DNA of 64,000 bases from Archangium violaceum (GTDB lineage: Bacteria; Myxococcota; Myxococcia; Myxococcales; Myxococcaceae). Of this stretch, positions 38,856 to 47,437 are shown piece after piece (position 1 is the stretch's first letter; each line of letters begins with the position of its first letter). A program made the position numbers and the translations under genes. The stretch lies in NCBI RefSeq assembly GCF_016859125.1, contig NZ_CP069338.1, positions 5,581,501 to 5,645,500 of the forward strand, given 5' to 3'. The notes below the pieces were generated by a model. It was not told the DNA's origin. It worked only from the letters and a program-made list of their open reading frames with translations, and ran no database searches.

Positions 38856-39389
38856 ATGAGTGCGCGCAACCGGTCCGCCCCTCGGAAGAGGCCACGTCAG
38901 GAGCGGGCGAAGGTGACGGTGGAGACCATCCTGGATGCGGCGGCTCACGTTCTGGTCACCTCCGGCTACGAAGGGGCCACCACCAAGGTGGTCGCCGAGT
39001 GGGCAGGCGTGAGCAGCATCGGCTCGCTCTACCAATACTTCCCGAGCAAGGAGGCGCTGGTCGCCATGCTGCTCGAGCGGTTCCACCAGCGCGCCCTGGT
39101 GGAGCTCTACGGCGTGAATCCGCGCCTCCAACGGGTCCTCCTGGAGCAGGCGCCTCGCATCGGCCCCCTTCAGGCCGTCCAGGAGATCGAGGCGCGCGTG
39201 GAGTCACTCGTGCGGATCGTGCTCGCGCAGAACCTGGAGTTCGAGCGTCCGCGCAACCTGGGGCTGGTCGTCGAACGGCCCGAGCTGATTGGAACCCCCG
39301 AGCTCGTGGAGGAGCTGAGTACGCTCATCCTGGGCTACCTGCGGCCCCACGGAGACCGACGGATACGCTCCGCGTCCGGAGTGAAGTAG
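38856..39389 (+). CDS. TetR-family transcriptional regulator
   Basis: 177 aa. N-terminal HTH: RAKVTVETILDAAAHVLVTS, GATTKVVAEWAGVSSIGSLY-QYFPSKEAL, the standard TetR signature. ATG at 38856 has a GAGAGAGGTG ribosome site; the frame is open further upstream but overlaps the P450 relic. The C-domain is somewhat short. It is divergent from and almost touching the CYP102-type relic. CYP102 genes are often controlled by TetR repressors such as Bm3R1, so it was probably the repressor of that gene and now lacks its target. Confidence 0.9.
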   Translation: MSARNRSAPRKRPRQERAKVTVETILDAAAHVLVTSGYEGATTKVVAEWAGVSSIGSLYQYFPSKEALVAMLLERFHQRALVELYGVNPRLQRVLLEQAPRIGPLQAVQEIEARVESLVRIVLAQNLEFERPRNLGLVVERPELIGTPELVEELSTLILGYLRPHGDRRIRSASGVK

Positions 39390-39422
39390 AACGGGGCGCG
39401 CCGTCACCAGGAGTCTCCACAC

Positions 39423-39965
39423 ATGCGCCACCCCTTCGCTTCCGTCCTGTCCTCCTTCTGTCTCGCGCTCTCGAGCCCTGTGTGGGCGCAGGACATCTCC
39501 TCCGCGTACACCGACCTGACGAACTGCCCCCGCGACACCTCGATGGACGAGGACGCCGAGGAGCACGGCTCCGACGCGCCGAACATCTGTCCGGGTCCGG
39601 GCGGCAGGTACGAGGTATCGGAGTGGTTCAGCGCCTACGACGTCCACCGGAGCGTCTCCTTGAAGGGCGACGCCGCGCGCTTCGACGTCCGTCTGCGTCC
39701 CTCGAGGGAGGACTGCCCGGTGGGTCGCTATGGCAACAAGGTGGAGTGGCGGATGAAGGGCGGGAGGCCCTTCGCGGTGATTCAGCGCGTCACCTGCTTC
39801 GCCCTCGACGAGAACGGGAGCGGTCCGGGCAAGCGGCTCGCGGAGTACCTGGTGGTGAAGGGCCTCGAGGGCTACGAGTCGATTGACGCCGCCGTGAACA
39901 CGAAGACGAAGAAGGCGAACGAGAAGGCGCGCGCCATCGCGGACGAAGGCGTCAAGGGCCGCTGA
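39423..39965 (+). CDS. Secreted hypothetical protein
   Basis: 180 aa. Signal peptide (FASVLSSFCLALSSPVWAQD) and a mature domain with four Cys residues (LTNCPRDTS, NICPGPGGRYE, REDCPVGRYG, RVTCFALDENG) that looks like a small beta-sandwich (YEVSEWFSAYDVHRSVSLKG). The C-terminus is Lys/Ala-rich. No known family. It starts 33 bp after the TetR gene, so it may be co-transcribed with it. Confidence 0.7.
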   Translation: MRHPFASVLSSFCLALSSPVWAQDISSAYTDLTNCPRDTSMDEDAEEHGSDAPNICPGPGGRYEVSEWFSAYDVHRSVSLKGDAARFDVRLRPSREDCPVGRYGNKVEWRMKGGRPFAVIQRVTCFALDENGSGPGKRLAEYLVVKGLEGYESIDAAVNTKTKKANEKARAIADEGVKGR

Positions 39966-40008
39966 CGAGGCCGGCGCTCCCGCTGGAGCCCTCGGAGGAG
40001 CTGCGCCC

Positions 40009-40299
40009 CTACTGGCCGGACGGTCTCGCGCGCAGCAGGGGCCGGTAGGCGTCGCGGTGCTCCCACGCCAGGAGCAGGGTCGACGCCAGCAGGAACAGAC
40101 CCAGGGGCAGCTCCACCAGCTTCACCAGCACCATGATGAAGGGCGAGCCCCAGAGCGCGGCCATCAGCGCGGGGCCGGGCCCCGTCGTCGCTCCGGGCCT
40201 CAAGATGAGCGTGCCAACGGGCGCGTTGATGACGAGGGTGAGGCCCATGAGCACGCGGGCGGCGCGCCAGCTCCGGACCACCGCCTCGGCCGTGAGCAA
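40009..40299 (-). CDS. Small DoxX-like membrane protein, 5' end doubtful
   Basis: 96 aa with three hydrophobic helices (RAARVLMGLTLVINAPVG, ALMAALWGSPFIMVLVKLVE, LPLGLFLLASTLLLAWEH), the layout of small DoxX/DUF4345-type proteins. The first dozen residues are the antisense of the LysR relic that diverges from it. The gene's original start has therefore probably been lost in a deletion that fused the two. Function unknown. Confidence 0.45.
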   Translation of the reverse strand: MLTAEAVVRSWRAARVLMGLTLVINAPVGTLILRPGATTGPGPALMAALWGSPFIMVLVKLVELPLGLFLLASTLLLAWEHRDAYRPLLRARPSGQ

Positions 40300-40615
40300 G
40301 AGCGTCGCGCGGCTGGGAGCAGCGGCTCGGCGTGCGGCTCCTGGACCGGACGACGCGCCGCGTGTCGCTCACGCAAGAGGGGGCCATCTACTACGAGCGC
40401 TGCGTGCGCATCCTCGCTCTGCGCCTCGCCCGAGTACCTTCGCAAGCGTGGCGTCCCCCGCGCTCCCGCGCAGCTCGTGGAGCATGACTGCATCCACTTC
40501 CGCATTCCCTCCTCCGGGCGTCTCTCTCCGTGTCTGGCTCCTGTGGCCGCCCGGGCGGGAGCGGTTGCCGAAGGTGCGGGCCTTCATCGACTTCGTGAGT
40601 CCGCTGTTCCGCTGA
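40272..40615 (+). pseudogene. LysR-family regulator remnant
   Basis: With one frame correction the sequence reads SKSVARLEQRLGVRLLDRTT and RRVSLTQEGAIYYERCVRIL, the second half of a LysR HTH and linker helix. It then jumps to ASPEYLRKRGVPRAPAQLVE-HDCIHFRIPSSG of the effector domain and RERLPKVRAFIDFVSPLF at the C-terminus. The first 30 residues and most of the effector domain are missing. It is divergent from the DoxX-like gene, as LysR genes often are from their targets. Confidence 0.65.
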
Positions 40616-40684
40616 GGGACCGCCCCGCCGGAGCCAGCATGCTCCAGCGGGGCGGACCTTCACCTCGAGACGGACCTGGCGGAA

Positions 40685-41377
40685 CTACTTCACACAGGTG
40701 GTGTAGTTGTTCACGTTCGTGGGGTCGCTGATGCTCTTCCGGCAGCCCGAGAGATAGCCATACCCCGACACATGCATGCCAGCGGGGCACTGATCAGAGG
40801 TCAGGATGCCACAAATGAATGCACTGGTCCGCGTGGGGGACGAGTATTTCACGCACGTGGTGCTGTTTTTCTCATTCGTCGAATTCTTCCCACACGCGGA
40901 CTTGTAGTTGTAACTGGTTGGATAGAAGCCCGCGAGGCAGGTGTCGATGCCGCAGGGCGAGATGCTTCCGCCATCCGCGGTGGGGATGAGCTCGTAGCGG
41001 GTCCGATTGAAGGTGACCAGGTCGCCGTTATAGACGGTGTTGCAATTCTCGTGGGCGTCGTAGCCGAAGACGTAGTGGGCGCCGCTTGAATAGGCATCAA
41101 TGCCGCAAGCGTAATAGGTACCGGAAGGAATGCTCCTACACTGGGTCGCGTTCTTCTCCTGGCTGAAACAGTCGTCTCCTCAGTGTGGGGTCGGCCCGGT
41201 TTCGCACAGGTTGGACGAGAGATAGTAACCATCGCCACAGGTGCCGAATCCGCACGTGACAATGACATCATCCAGCGCTTGCTGGACGGAGCTCTCGTCG
41301 GAGCCCTCCTCAACGACAGCGCCTCCACACCCAGCCAGCAGCATCAGCAGGGACGGGACGAACAGCAGCTTCTTCAT
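40685..41377 (-). pseudogene. Cys-rich lipoprotein gene interrupted by an in-frame TGA
   Basis: ATG 41377 gives MKKLLFVPSLLMLLAGCGG (lipobox LAGC). The first segment ends at TGA 41180-41182 after CETGPTPH. The same frame continues without other stops for 165 codons (GDDCFSQEKNATQC, SPCGIDTCLAGFYPTSYNYK, CPAGMHVSGYGYLSGCRKSI) to TAG 40685. The Cys-rich repeats (C-x-GYH/F-x-S-x5-SxC) continue across the TGA, so this is one gene with a nonsense codon, probably TGC/TGT to TGA. Selenocysteine is possible but unsupported. Such lipoproteins are common in myxobacteria; function unknown. Confidence 0.65.
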
Positions 41378-41468
41378 GGCACAGCTTTTCCAGGGAGATG
41401 ATCGTTGTTTGCAGCCGGGTCCGATCCGCATCCAACGCCCCCGGAATCATCATTTTCTTGAAAAGAGG

Positions 41469-41486
41469 CTGTGAAGTGCTTCACAG
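41469..41486. promoter_or_regulatory. Perfect 18-bp palindrome CTGTGAAG-TG-CTTCACAG
   Basis: 8-bp perfect arms around TG. It lies 92 bp upstream of the Cys-rich lipoprotein start and 98 bp downstream of the methyltransferase stop (both minus strand). An operator for the lipoprotein gene or a terminator for the methyltransferase gene are both possible. Confidence 0.4.
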
Positions 41487-41584
41487 TTGTGAGCAGTGCG
41501 TGCTGATCATCACTCACCGTATGGCCGCGGGGCAGTCGGTGCTCGCGCGGCCATGTGAGCGCCATCCAAGCCTGAAGGGTTTGC

Positions 41585-42604
41585 TCAGGCCGGTACGGCC
41601 TCGGTGATGCTGAGCAGGGCCGGCGTGTGGATGACGCGCGTGAGCCTCAGCCCGGCCTGGGCGAAGAGCTTCCTGAACTCCTCTTCCGTGCGCTCACGCC
41701 CTGGCAGGGACATCATCAGCAGGACGTCCACCACCTTGCCTTCATGGGGCGTGTTCCCCGGGGGAATGACGGCGTCCACCACCAGGATGCGCCCGTGCTC
41801 CGGCATGGCCTTCCGGCAATTGCGGAGGATGCGTACGCAGACCTCGTCGCTCCAGTCGTGGAGGATGCGTTTGAGGAGATACGCGTCCGCGCCCGCGGGT
41901 ACCGATTCGAAGAAGTCCCCCTCCGCGAGCTCGCAGCGGTCCGCCAGGCCCGCCTGGGCGATCCGGGCCTCGGCGAGGACGTGGCGATGGTCGTACAGCA
42001 CGCCGCGTACATGGGGAGCGGCCTTGAGCACTTCGATGATGAGGCCACCATGTCCTCCTCCCACGTCCACCACGCGCTGCATCGCCGTGAAGTCATAGCT
42101 CTTGGCGATGGGGCCATTCTCCAGGTCGGAGAGGCAGGACATGCCGCGGTGGAAACGGGCCCCTTCCTTGGGGTCACGCTCGAGGTAGTCGAAGAAGGGC
42201 GCTCCGAAGACGCGGTCGAAGGGGTCCTTCCCCTTGCGCACCGTCTCCGAGAGCTCTCCGGCGGGCGTCCAGAAGGTTTTCTGCGTGAGCATCAGCACTG
42301 CGCTGCGCAGGGAGCCCGGCGCGTTCGTGCGGAGGTAGTCGGCGGCGGGCGTGAGCGAGAAGTGCCCGGAGTCATCCTCGGAGAACACCTCCGCGCTCGC
42401 CAGCAGGCGGAGGAGCCGGTACAGCGATTGGGGATCGGCCCCCAACTCCTCCGCGAGCGATGCGGCGCTCCGAGGGCCCTTCTCCAGCAGGTCGGCCACG
42501 CCGAGCTCCGCCGCGGCACACAGTGCGGCGGAGTAGACGAAGCCGTAGCTCAGGTCGACAAGCCGCTGAACGGGATTCACTGTCTGTGGATTCATGCCTC
42601 GCAT
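41585..42604 (-). CDS. SAM-dependent O-methyltransferase (dimerising, acetylserotonin-type)
   Basis: 339 aa. The N-terminal winged-helix dimerisation domain (SAALCAAAELGVADLLEKGP, LGADPQSLYRLLRLLASAEV) precedes a class I methyltransferase fold. The SAM motif is VVDVGGGHGGLIIEVLKAAP, followed by GDFFESVPAGADAYLLKRIL-HDWSDE, whose HDW contains the general-base His of plant/bacterial small-molecule O-methyltransferases. It probably methylates a phenolic secondary metabolite. ATG 42604 or 42595 may be used. It stands alone, so no pathway can be named. Confidence 0.88.
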   Translation of the reverse strand: MRGMNPQTVNPVQRLVDLSYGFVYSAALCAAAELGVADLLEKGPRSAASLAEELGADPQSLYRLLRLLASAEVFSEDDSGHFSLTPAADYLRTNAPGSLRSAVLMLTQKTFWTPAGELSETVRKGKDPFDRVFGAPFFDYLERDPKEGARFHRGMSCLSDLENGPIAKSYDFTAMQRVVDVGGGHGGLIIEVLKAAPHVRGVLYDHRHVLAEARIAQAGLADRCELAEGDFFESVPAGADAYLLKRILHDWSDEVCVRILRNCRKAMPEHGRILVVDAVIPPGNTPHEGKVVDVLLMMSLPGRERTEEEFRKLFAQAGLRLTRVIHTPALLSITEAVPA

Positions 42605-42679
42605 TCTGGGGCCAAATCCCAGGAGGCGGTCAATGAAAACACATACTCACCGTGAATGTTGCGTGATTGCCGCGCCGTG

Positions 42680-43174
42680 TCAGTCGAGCGGTTTCACGGC
42701 GTTCTCCTTCCGGCGCCCGCGCCTCCAGGCGAGGAAGGGCCAGACACCGGTCAGCAGCACGGGCAGCCAGCTCGGCACTCCCAGCCACGAGGCCATCGCC
42801 TTCTCCGGACCGCGCACCGGAAGCCGAGTGGGGGGATATTCCTCGTGGATGAGCCAGAAGCCCATCCGGTTCCACACGGAGCGCGGTGGTGGCCGCCGGG
42901 GCTCCCGGAAGAACGCGGCTCCCAGGTCGAGGACATCCAGTGGCTGCTCCGGGGGGAGCCTGAATTGATCCGCGCCGACCAGGAAGGCGCCATTGCCGGG
43001 CCAGCGCAGGCGCACGTGGGCCTCCATCGCCGCGGGTTCCGCGCGCCGGTCCGTGTCGATGCCCACGGAGGTATAGAACCCGTAGCTCGAGGCCCACATC
43101 ACGAGGAATCCCAGACACGGCATCCAGGCGAGGCCGCGAAGGAGCTGGTGCCTGGTCGCTTCGCCACTGTTCAT
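42680..43174 (-). CDS. Hypothetical protein with terminal transmembrane helices
   Basis: 164 aa from ATG 43174. One N-terminal hydrophobic helix (LAWMPCLGFLVMWASSYGFY), an extracytoplasmic part of about 95 residues (AMEAHVRLRWPGNGAFLVGA), and a C-terminal helix (WLPVLLTGVWPFLAWRRGRR) ending in basic residues. No family recognised. It is divergent from the chloride channel gene with 116 bp between starts. Confidence 0.6.
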   Translation of the reverse strand: MNSGEATRHQLLRGLAWMPCLGFLVMWASSYGFYTSVGIDTDRRAEPAAMEAHVRLRWPGNGAFLVGADQFRLPPEQPLDVLDLGAAFFREPRRPPPRSVWNRMGFWLIHEEYPPTRLPVRGPEKAMASWLGVPSWLPVLLTGVWPFLAWRRGRRKENAVKPLD

Positions 43175-43290
43175 TGTCGAACTGTACAGCCACACGAGGT
43201 GGCCTGCGCGCGGGCTCCGTCTCCTGGTGGGCAGGCAGGGGAGCCGAGCCGCCGGGCAGAGGCTGCCTGGGCTTCCTACATCTTCACTCC

Positions 43291-45066
43291 GTGGCGCTCC
43301 CATCGGAATCCGAGCCGAGCACTTCGTCCCCGGCGCTGGAGCGCACCCGTCGCTCGTTCCCACCGTTTGGCGGCCTCCTGCGCGGGCTGGCCGGAGTGGA
43401 GAAGCGCTTCTGGGTGCTCGTCGTCGTGGTGGGCCTCATCTCCGGACTGGGGGCCGTGGTGCTCCTCCGGGTGCTGCGCTTCACCCAGCACCTCTTCTGG
43501 CGCAGCGAGGTGGAGGGATTCCTCGCCGGTGTCATCGCCTCGCCTTCGTGGCGCCGCTTCCTCGTGCCGGTGCTCGGCGGAGCGCTCGTGACCGTGATGA
43601 CGCTGCTCGTCGGGCGGCCCCTGCGCGGGCACGGCACGGCGGGCATCATCGAGTCCATCTGGGTGAAGGCGGGCGAGCTGTCCCTGCCACGCGCGTTGTT
43701 CCGGGGTTTCATCTCCATCATCGCGGTGGCCCTGGGGGCGCCGCTGGGTCGCGAGGGCGCGCTCCTCCAGACGGGGGCCGCCAGCGGTTCCGCCCTGGCC
43801 CATCGCCTGAAACTCCCCTCGGGACAGGCCCGCCTGTTGGTGGCGTGTGGGGCCGCGGCGGGCATCGCCTCCGCCTACAACGTCCCCATTGGCGGCGCGC
43901 TCTTCGGGTTGGAGGTGCTGCTCGGCAGCTTCGCGCTCGAGCTGTTCGGCCCCATCGTCGTCTCGTGCGTGGTCGCGACGCTCGTGTCGCGGCTCCTCGT
44001 GGCCGACCGTCCCAGCTACCTCATTCCGCACTACGTGCTGACGCACCCCCGGGAGCTGCTGCTCGCGCTCCTGCTGGGCGTGCTGATGGGGGCCGCCTCC
44101 GCGCTCTACGTGCGCGGCATCAACCTGCTGTCGGACAGGTTGGACGGGGTGCCTCGCGGGCTTCAGCCCTTCATGCCGCTGGCGGCCATGAGCCTGGTGG
44201 GCGTGGCCGCCATCTGGCTGCCGGAGCTCCTGGGCAACGGGTATGACGCGGTGAACGCGGCGCTGCTCGGGAAGACGCCGCTGCTGCTGTTGGCCCTCCT
44301 GCCGCTGGCGAAGCTCCTGGCCACGTCGCTGTGCGCGGGCGCGGGGGTGCCGGGGGGACTCTTCACCCCCTCGCTCTTCTACGGCGCCCTGCTGGGAGGC
44401 GCCTTCGGGCAGGTGGCCGGGATGTTGTGGCCGGGTGGGGCGCCCAGTGGAGCCTACGCGCTGCTGGGCATGGTGGCCGTGCTCGCCGGTACGACGCATG
44501 CGTCCGTGTCCGCCGTCCTCCTCATCTTCGAGATGACGGCGGACTACGATTTGATGCTCCCGTTGATGCTCTGCGCGGTGCTCTCCGCCGCGGTGAGCCG
44601 CTGGCTGGAGCCGGAGTCGCTCTACACGTCGGTGCTCAACCGCCGCAATGTGCGGATGCCCGCCAGTGTCCCCCATTGGCTGCGCGAGGAGGGGACTCGC
44701 GCCCTGCTCAAGCCGGTGAATCAGCGCGTTCCTCCCTCGGCTCCCTTCCAGGAGGTGGTGGTGTTGTTGCTGGAGCAGCCGCCCGGAATGGACCTCTACG
44801 TCACGGACGAGCAGGGGCGCCTGCTCGGGGCCATCGTGCTCGACGATCTCAAGGGCCACCTGCCAGACCACGCCCTCCTGGAAGCCACGGTGGCCGCGGA
44901 CGTGATGGACGCGGGGGTGCCCGTCATCTCCCCGGAGCTCTCCCTGGCCGAGGTGGCCAGGAGCTTCGGGAAGACGACGCTCGAGCGCCTGCCGGTCGTG
45001 GATCGCGACCGGCGCCTGTTGGGCACGGTCTCCAAGACGGACGTGTTGCGGAGAGCGCAGTTCTGA
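43291..45066 (+). CDS. CLC-type chloride channel/antiporter with CBS pair
   Basis: About 591 aa. The CLC core has the selectivity-filter motifs GAPLGREGALLQTGA (GREGP variant with Ala), CAGAGVPGGLFTPSLFYGAL-LG (GxFxP) and GTTHASVSAVLLIFEMTADY. A C-terminal cytosolic domain from about 475 contains two CBS repeats (VVLLLEQPPGMDLYVTDEQG; AADVMDAGVPVISPELSLAE). The gating Glu is present in GREG. GTG at 43291 is the most reasonable start, though no clear ribosome site is visible. Followed after 13 bp by a small membrane-anchored protein gene. Confidence 0.92.
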   Translation: MALPSESEPSTSSPALERTRRSFPPFGGLLRGLAGVEKRFWVLVVVVGLISGLGAVVLLRVLRFTQHLFWRSEVEGFLAGVIASPSWRRFLVPVLGGALVTVMTLLVGRPLRGHGTAGIIESIWVKAGELSLPRALFRGFISIIAVALGAPLGREGALLQTGAASGSALAHRLKLPSGQARLLVACGAAAGIASAYNVPIGGALFGLEVLLGSFALELFGPIVVSCVVATLVSRLLVADRPSYLIPHYVLTHPRELLLALLLGVLMGAASALYVRGINLLSDRLDGVPRGLQPFMPLAAMSLVGVAAIWLPELLGNGYDAVNAALLGKTPLLLLALLPLAKLLATSLCAGAGVPGGLFTPSLFYGALLGGAFGQVAGMLWPGGAPSGAYALLGMVAVLAGTTHASVSAVLLIFEMTADYDLMLPLMLCAVLSAAVSRWLEPESLYTSVLNRRNVRMPASVPHWLREEGTRALLKPVNQRVPPSAPFQEVVVLLLEQPPGMDLYVTDEQGRLLGAIVLDDLKGHLPDHALLEATVAADVMDAGVPVISPELSLAEVARSFGKTTLERLPVVDRDRRLLGTVSKTDVLRRAQF

Positions 45067-45079
45067 AAGGAGAGACGAG

Positions 45080-45427
45080 ATGGACAGGAGCGTTCGCACG
45101 TGGAGCATCGTGGTAATGGGACTCTTGAGCGCGATCCTCATCTACGTCCTCGTGCGGACGCCTCCCTCGGTGAGAGGGGCTTCACCTCCCCCACCGGAGG
45201 AGACCCATGTCCATGCCGGGCCCGCGACTCCCGAGCCCCCTGGGCCCCTGCAAGAGCACCCGGAGTACTACCGGGGGTGGCCGCTCTTCCTGGGCTGGCC
45301 CTTGCCGGAGGTGCCCTCCGACTGGGGAACGGGTGGCTCGGGAGTGGACACGCCTCCCTCTCCTCCCGTGCCGCTGAGGCCGGATGCGAACCACTTGCGC
45401 AGCACCCCCGGTGAGATGGTGCGGTAG
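45080..45427 (+). CDS. Small membrane-anchored proline-rich protein
   Basis: 115 aa. AAAGGAG lies 9 nt before the ATG. One N-terminal helix (TWSIVVMGLLSAILIYVLVR), then a Pro/Gly-rich tail (PPSPPVPLRPDANHLRSTPG). It is almost certainly co-transcribed with the chloride channel. No recognised domain. Confidence 0.6.
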   Translation: MDRSVRTWSIVVMGLLSAILIYVLVRTPPSVRGASPPPPEETHVHAGPATPEPPGPLQEHPEYYRGWPLFLGWPLPEVPSDWGTGGSGVDTPPSPPVPLRPDANHLRSTPGEMVR

Positions 45428-45775
45428 ATGTTGTTCGACTTCGACGATCTCGATTGAGACGAGGTCTGCGTGGTTCGACAGAGTACGAATGTTTTCCACC
45501 GTTCGGCCGCCGCTGCTACCACAAGCGGCTACCATGACGGTGACCGTTAAAGATGCAAAGAGAGGCGTCGCCTCGGTGATGCTGACGCCGTCGAGGGCCT
45601 TCCCGCGGAGGAGTTCACAGCGTTGCTGGGCTGTTTCCTCGGGGGAGGGTGGCGTAGGGGACGGTGCACCCTCCGAGCAGTAGCGTCACCACCGTTGAGA
45701 ACAAAAACTGTGGGTCTTGTTGTATCTATGCATGGAGTATTCCAGTTGTTGCTTGAACACATGTCGTCTGCTGCG
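45428..45775. other. Gap without a recognisable gene
   Basis: 348 bp. Short plus-strand reading such as GDADAVEGLPAEEFTALLGC near 45585-45645 looks protein-like but has no start, no ribosome site and an uninformative continuation. I see no promoter, repeat or RNA. Confidence 0.4.
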
Positions 45776-45930
45776 TCAGAGCGCCCAACCCAAATCGAGG
45801 GTGAGCCGGACGGCGATCGTGAACCCTGATGCGAATAGCCAGCGGTAGCCCGCGTCAGCCGAGAGCGCCAGGTGGCTTCCCTCCGTCGTCAGCGCGAACT
45901 GCGCTCCTGGGGCGAGATACAACCCCGCTG
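45776..45930 (-). pseudogene. Outer-membrane protein C-terminal relic
   Basis: The minus strand reads GLYLAPGAQFALTTEGSHLA and LSADAGYRWLFASGFTIAVR then LTLDLGWAL and stop at 45776. This is the last strands of a small barrel (DUF3575-like: GYRWL followed by a hydrophobic end). No upstream part is present; it meets the truncated esterase gene. Confidence 0.5.
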
Positions 45931-45979
45931 GCGCCGCATCCGAAAAGGGAAACCACGCTCAGCAGGAGGTTGGCCACGT

Positions 45980-46639
45980 TTATCGAGAGCGCATTCCTTG
46001 CCGCGCCGCCGGAAAGCGGCGGGGAGGGGGCTGCCTCGAGTGCACGAGGCGCAGGCGCTTCCCGCGCCTCGGCCGGAGCGGCGCGTTTGCCACGAGATCC
46101 TGGAGCCCCCAGGTCCCCGAGCCGTGGCCCGTTTCGCGACTCAGTTCCGGGGATGCCAGGAAGCCGAGGGCTCCGAGCCGGTGGGGAATCGTCACCACGA
46201 CGATGTTGCCCTCGCGGGCGAGCCGCTCTCCGTCAAAGGCGGGGATGCCAGGGGTCCCACCGGTGAATGCCCCCCCGTGGATGTACACGAGCACGGGCAG
46301 CCTCGCGTCAGGCTCGTCTGTCGGTGTCCAGACGTTCAGGTACAGGCAGTCCTCGCTGACGCCGCTTCGCCCTCCCGACAGGAGAACGCCGAGCCAGCCC
46401 TGCATGCAGGCCGGCGCGAAATCCCTGGCCGACCGGACGCCGCTCCATGGCACCACCGGCTCGGGAGCACGCCAGCGCAGGTCGCCGACCGGTGGAGCCG
46501 CGAAGGGGATCCCCTTGTAACTGCTGACCCCGTCCACGATCGTCCCTTCGATCTTCCCGTCCCGGATTTCCTTGATGGCAGGGTTCCCACAGGCCGCCAG
46601 ACCGATGGCGACCATGGCAAGAGTGGCATATCGATTCAT
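45980..46639 (-). pseudogene. Truncated type-B carboxylesterase (lipoprotein)
   Basis: ATG 46639 with a lipoprotein signal (LAMVAIGLAACGNP). The N-third of a carboxylesterase follows: YKGIPFAAPPVGDLRWRAPE, SEDCLYLNVWTPTDEPDARL, LVYIHGGAFTGGTPG (oxyanion-hole HGGAF) and GTWGLQDLVA. The family continues GLQDQ-x-AL-x-WV and the nucleophile GESAG, but here the frame turns into Arg/Pro-rich sequence and stops. The catalytic Ser, Glu/Asp and His are all absent, so it is inactive. Confidence 0.7.
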
Positions 46640-46718
46640 GTGATGTTCCTTGTCGCGAACCAACCGAGCGTGCTTGGAGCGACTGACCCAAGCACGGGCG
46701 GAACATCACGCGTCTCCG

Positions 46719-47412
46719 TTAGCGGCGGATGCGTGGATCGTGTGGATTTGTAAAGGCCGCCGCCGGAAGGCGGATCGTCGCACGCGTGCCCGTGTCCTCC
46801 GCGGGCGCGAGCTCGATCGTGCCTCCATGCGCCTCGACGATCCGTCTCACGAGTGACAGGCCAAGGCACCCGCCCGGCCCGTTCCGCGAGCGCCTTGAGA
46901 AGTGCGAACTCGTACGTCGTGAGGCGAAGCGGCTCGCCGTCCAGTGCCGCCGAATAGGTCTTCGGGTCGATCGTGAGCCGCCCGACCCGCAGCACCGGGG
47001 ACTCCGGTCCGGCGCGTCCTCGTGCTCGCCGAACGTGCGCGCGAATTCGCGCCAGGAGCTCGCGCGTCGAGAACGGCTTGACGAGGTAGTCGTCCGCTCC
47101 GCCTTCGAGCCCGAGGACCCGATCGGCCTCTTCCTCGCGAGTCGTGATGATGATGATCGGGACGTCGGACCTGCGCCGGAGCTCCGCACAGACTTGCAGG
47201 CCGTCCATCTGTGGGATCTGCAGATCGAGAAGGACGATGTCGGGCTCCTCGCGGATCAGCTCCGCCAGTCCGCTCCGCCCATCGGAAAACCACCGGATGG
47301 AGAGCCCGTGGCGTTCGAGATAGCGTGAGGTGCGCGTCGCGGTGAACTCGTCGTCCTCGATGTACAGCACCCTGATCGACGGCGACGACTCCGGGGTGGC
47401 GCTCTCGGTCAC
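46719..47412 (-). pseudogene. Fused remnant of OmpR-type regulator and sensor kinase
   Basis: GTG 47412 (AGGAG ribosome site) starts a receiver domain (VLYIEDDEFTATRTSRYLER, IVLLDLQIPQMDGLQVCAEL, LVKPFSTRELLARIRAHVRR) and the beginning of a winged helix (SAALDGEPLRLTTYEFALLK-ALAERAGR). At about 46880 the sequence continues, in another frame, as the end of a histidine kinase ATPase (GLSLVRRIVEAHGGTIELAP). The regulator's DNA-binding helix and most of the kinase are missing, so a deletion joined two adjacent genes. Non-functional as a two-component pair. Confidence 0.75.
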
Positions 47413-47437
47413 GAGGCTCGCTCCTTTGAAATGAGAC

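Noticed and set aside
43276..45141. A 621-codon minus-strand open frame
   Set aside because: Antisense of the CLC channel; His/Arg/Gln-rich translation with no recognisable feature.
45533..45683. Possible gene with VEGLPAEEFTALLG-like reading
   Set aside because: No start codon with ribosome site, no recognisable family and no continuation; kept only as a remark on the gap.
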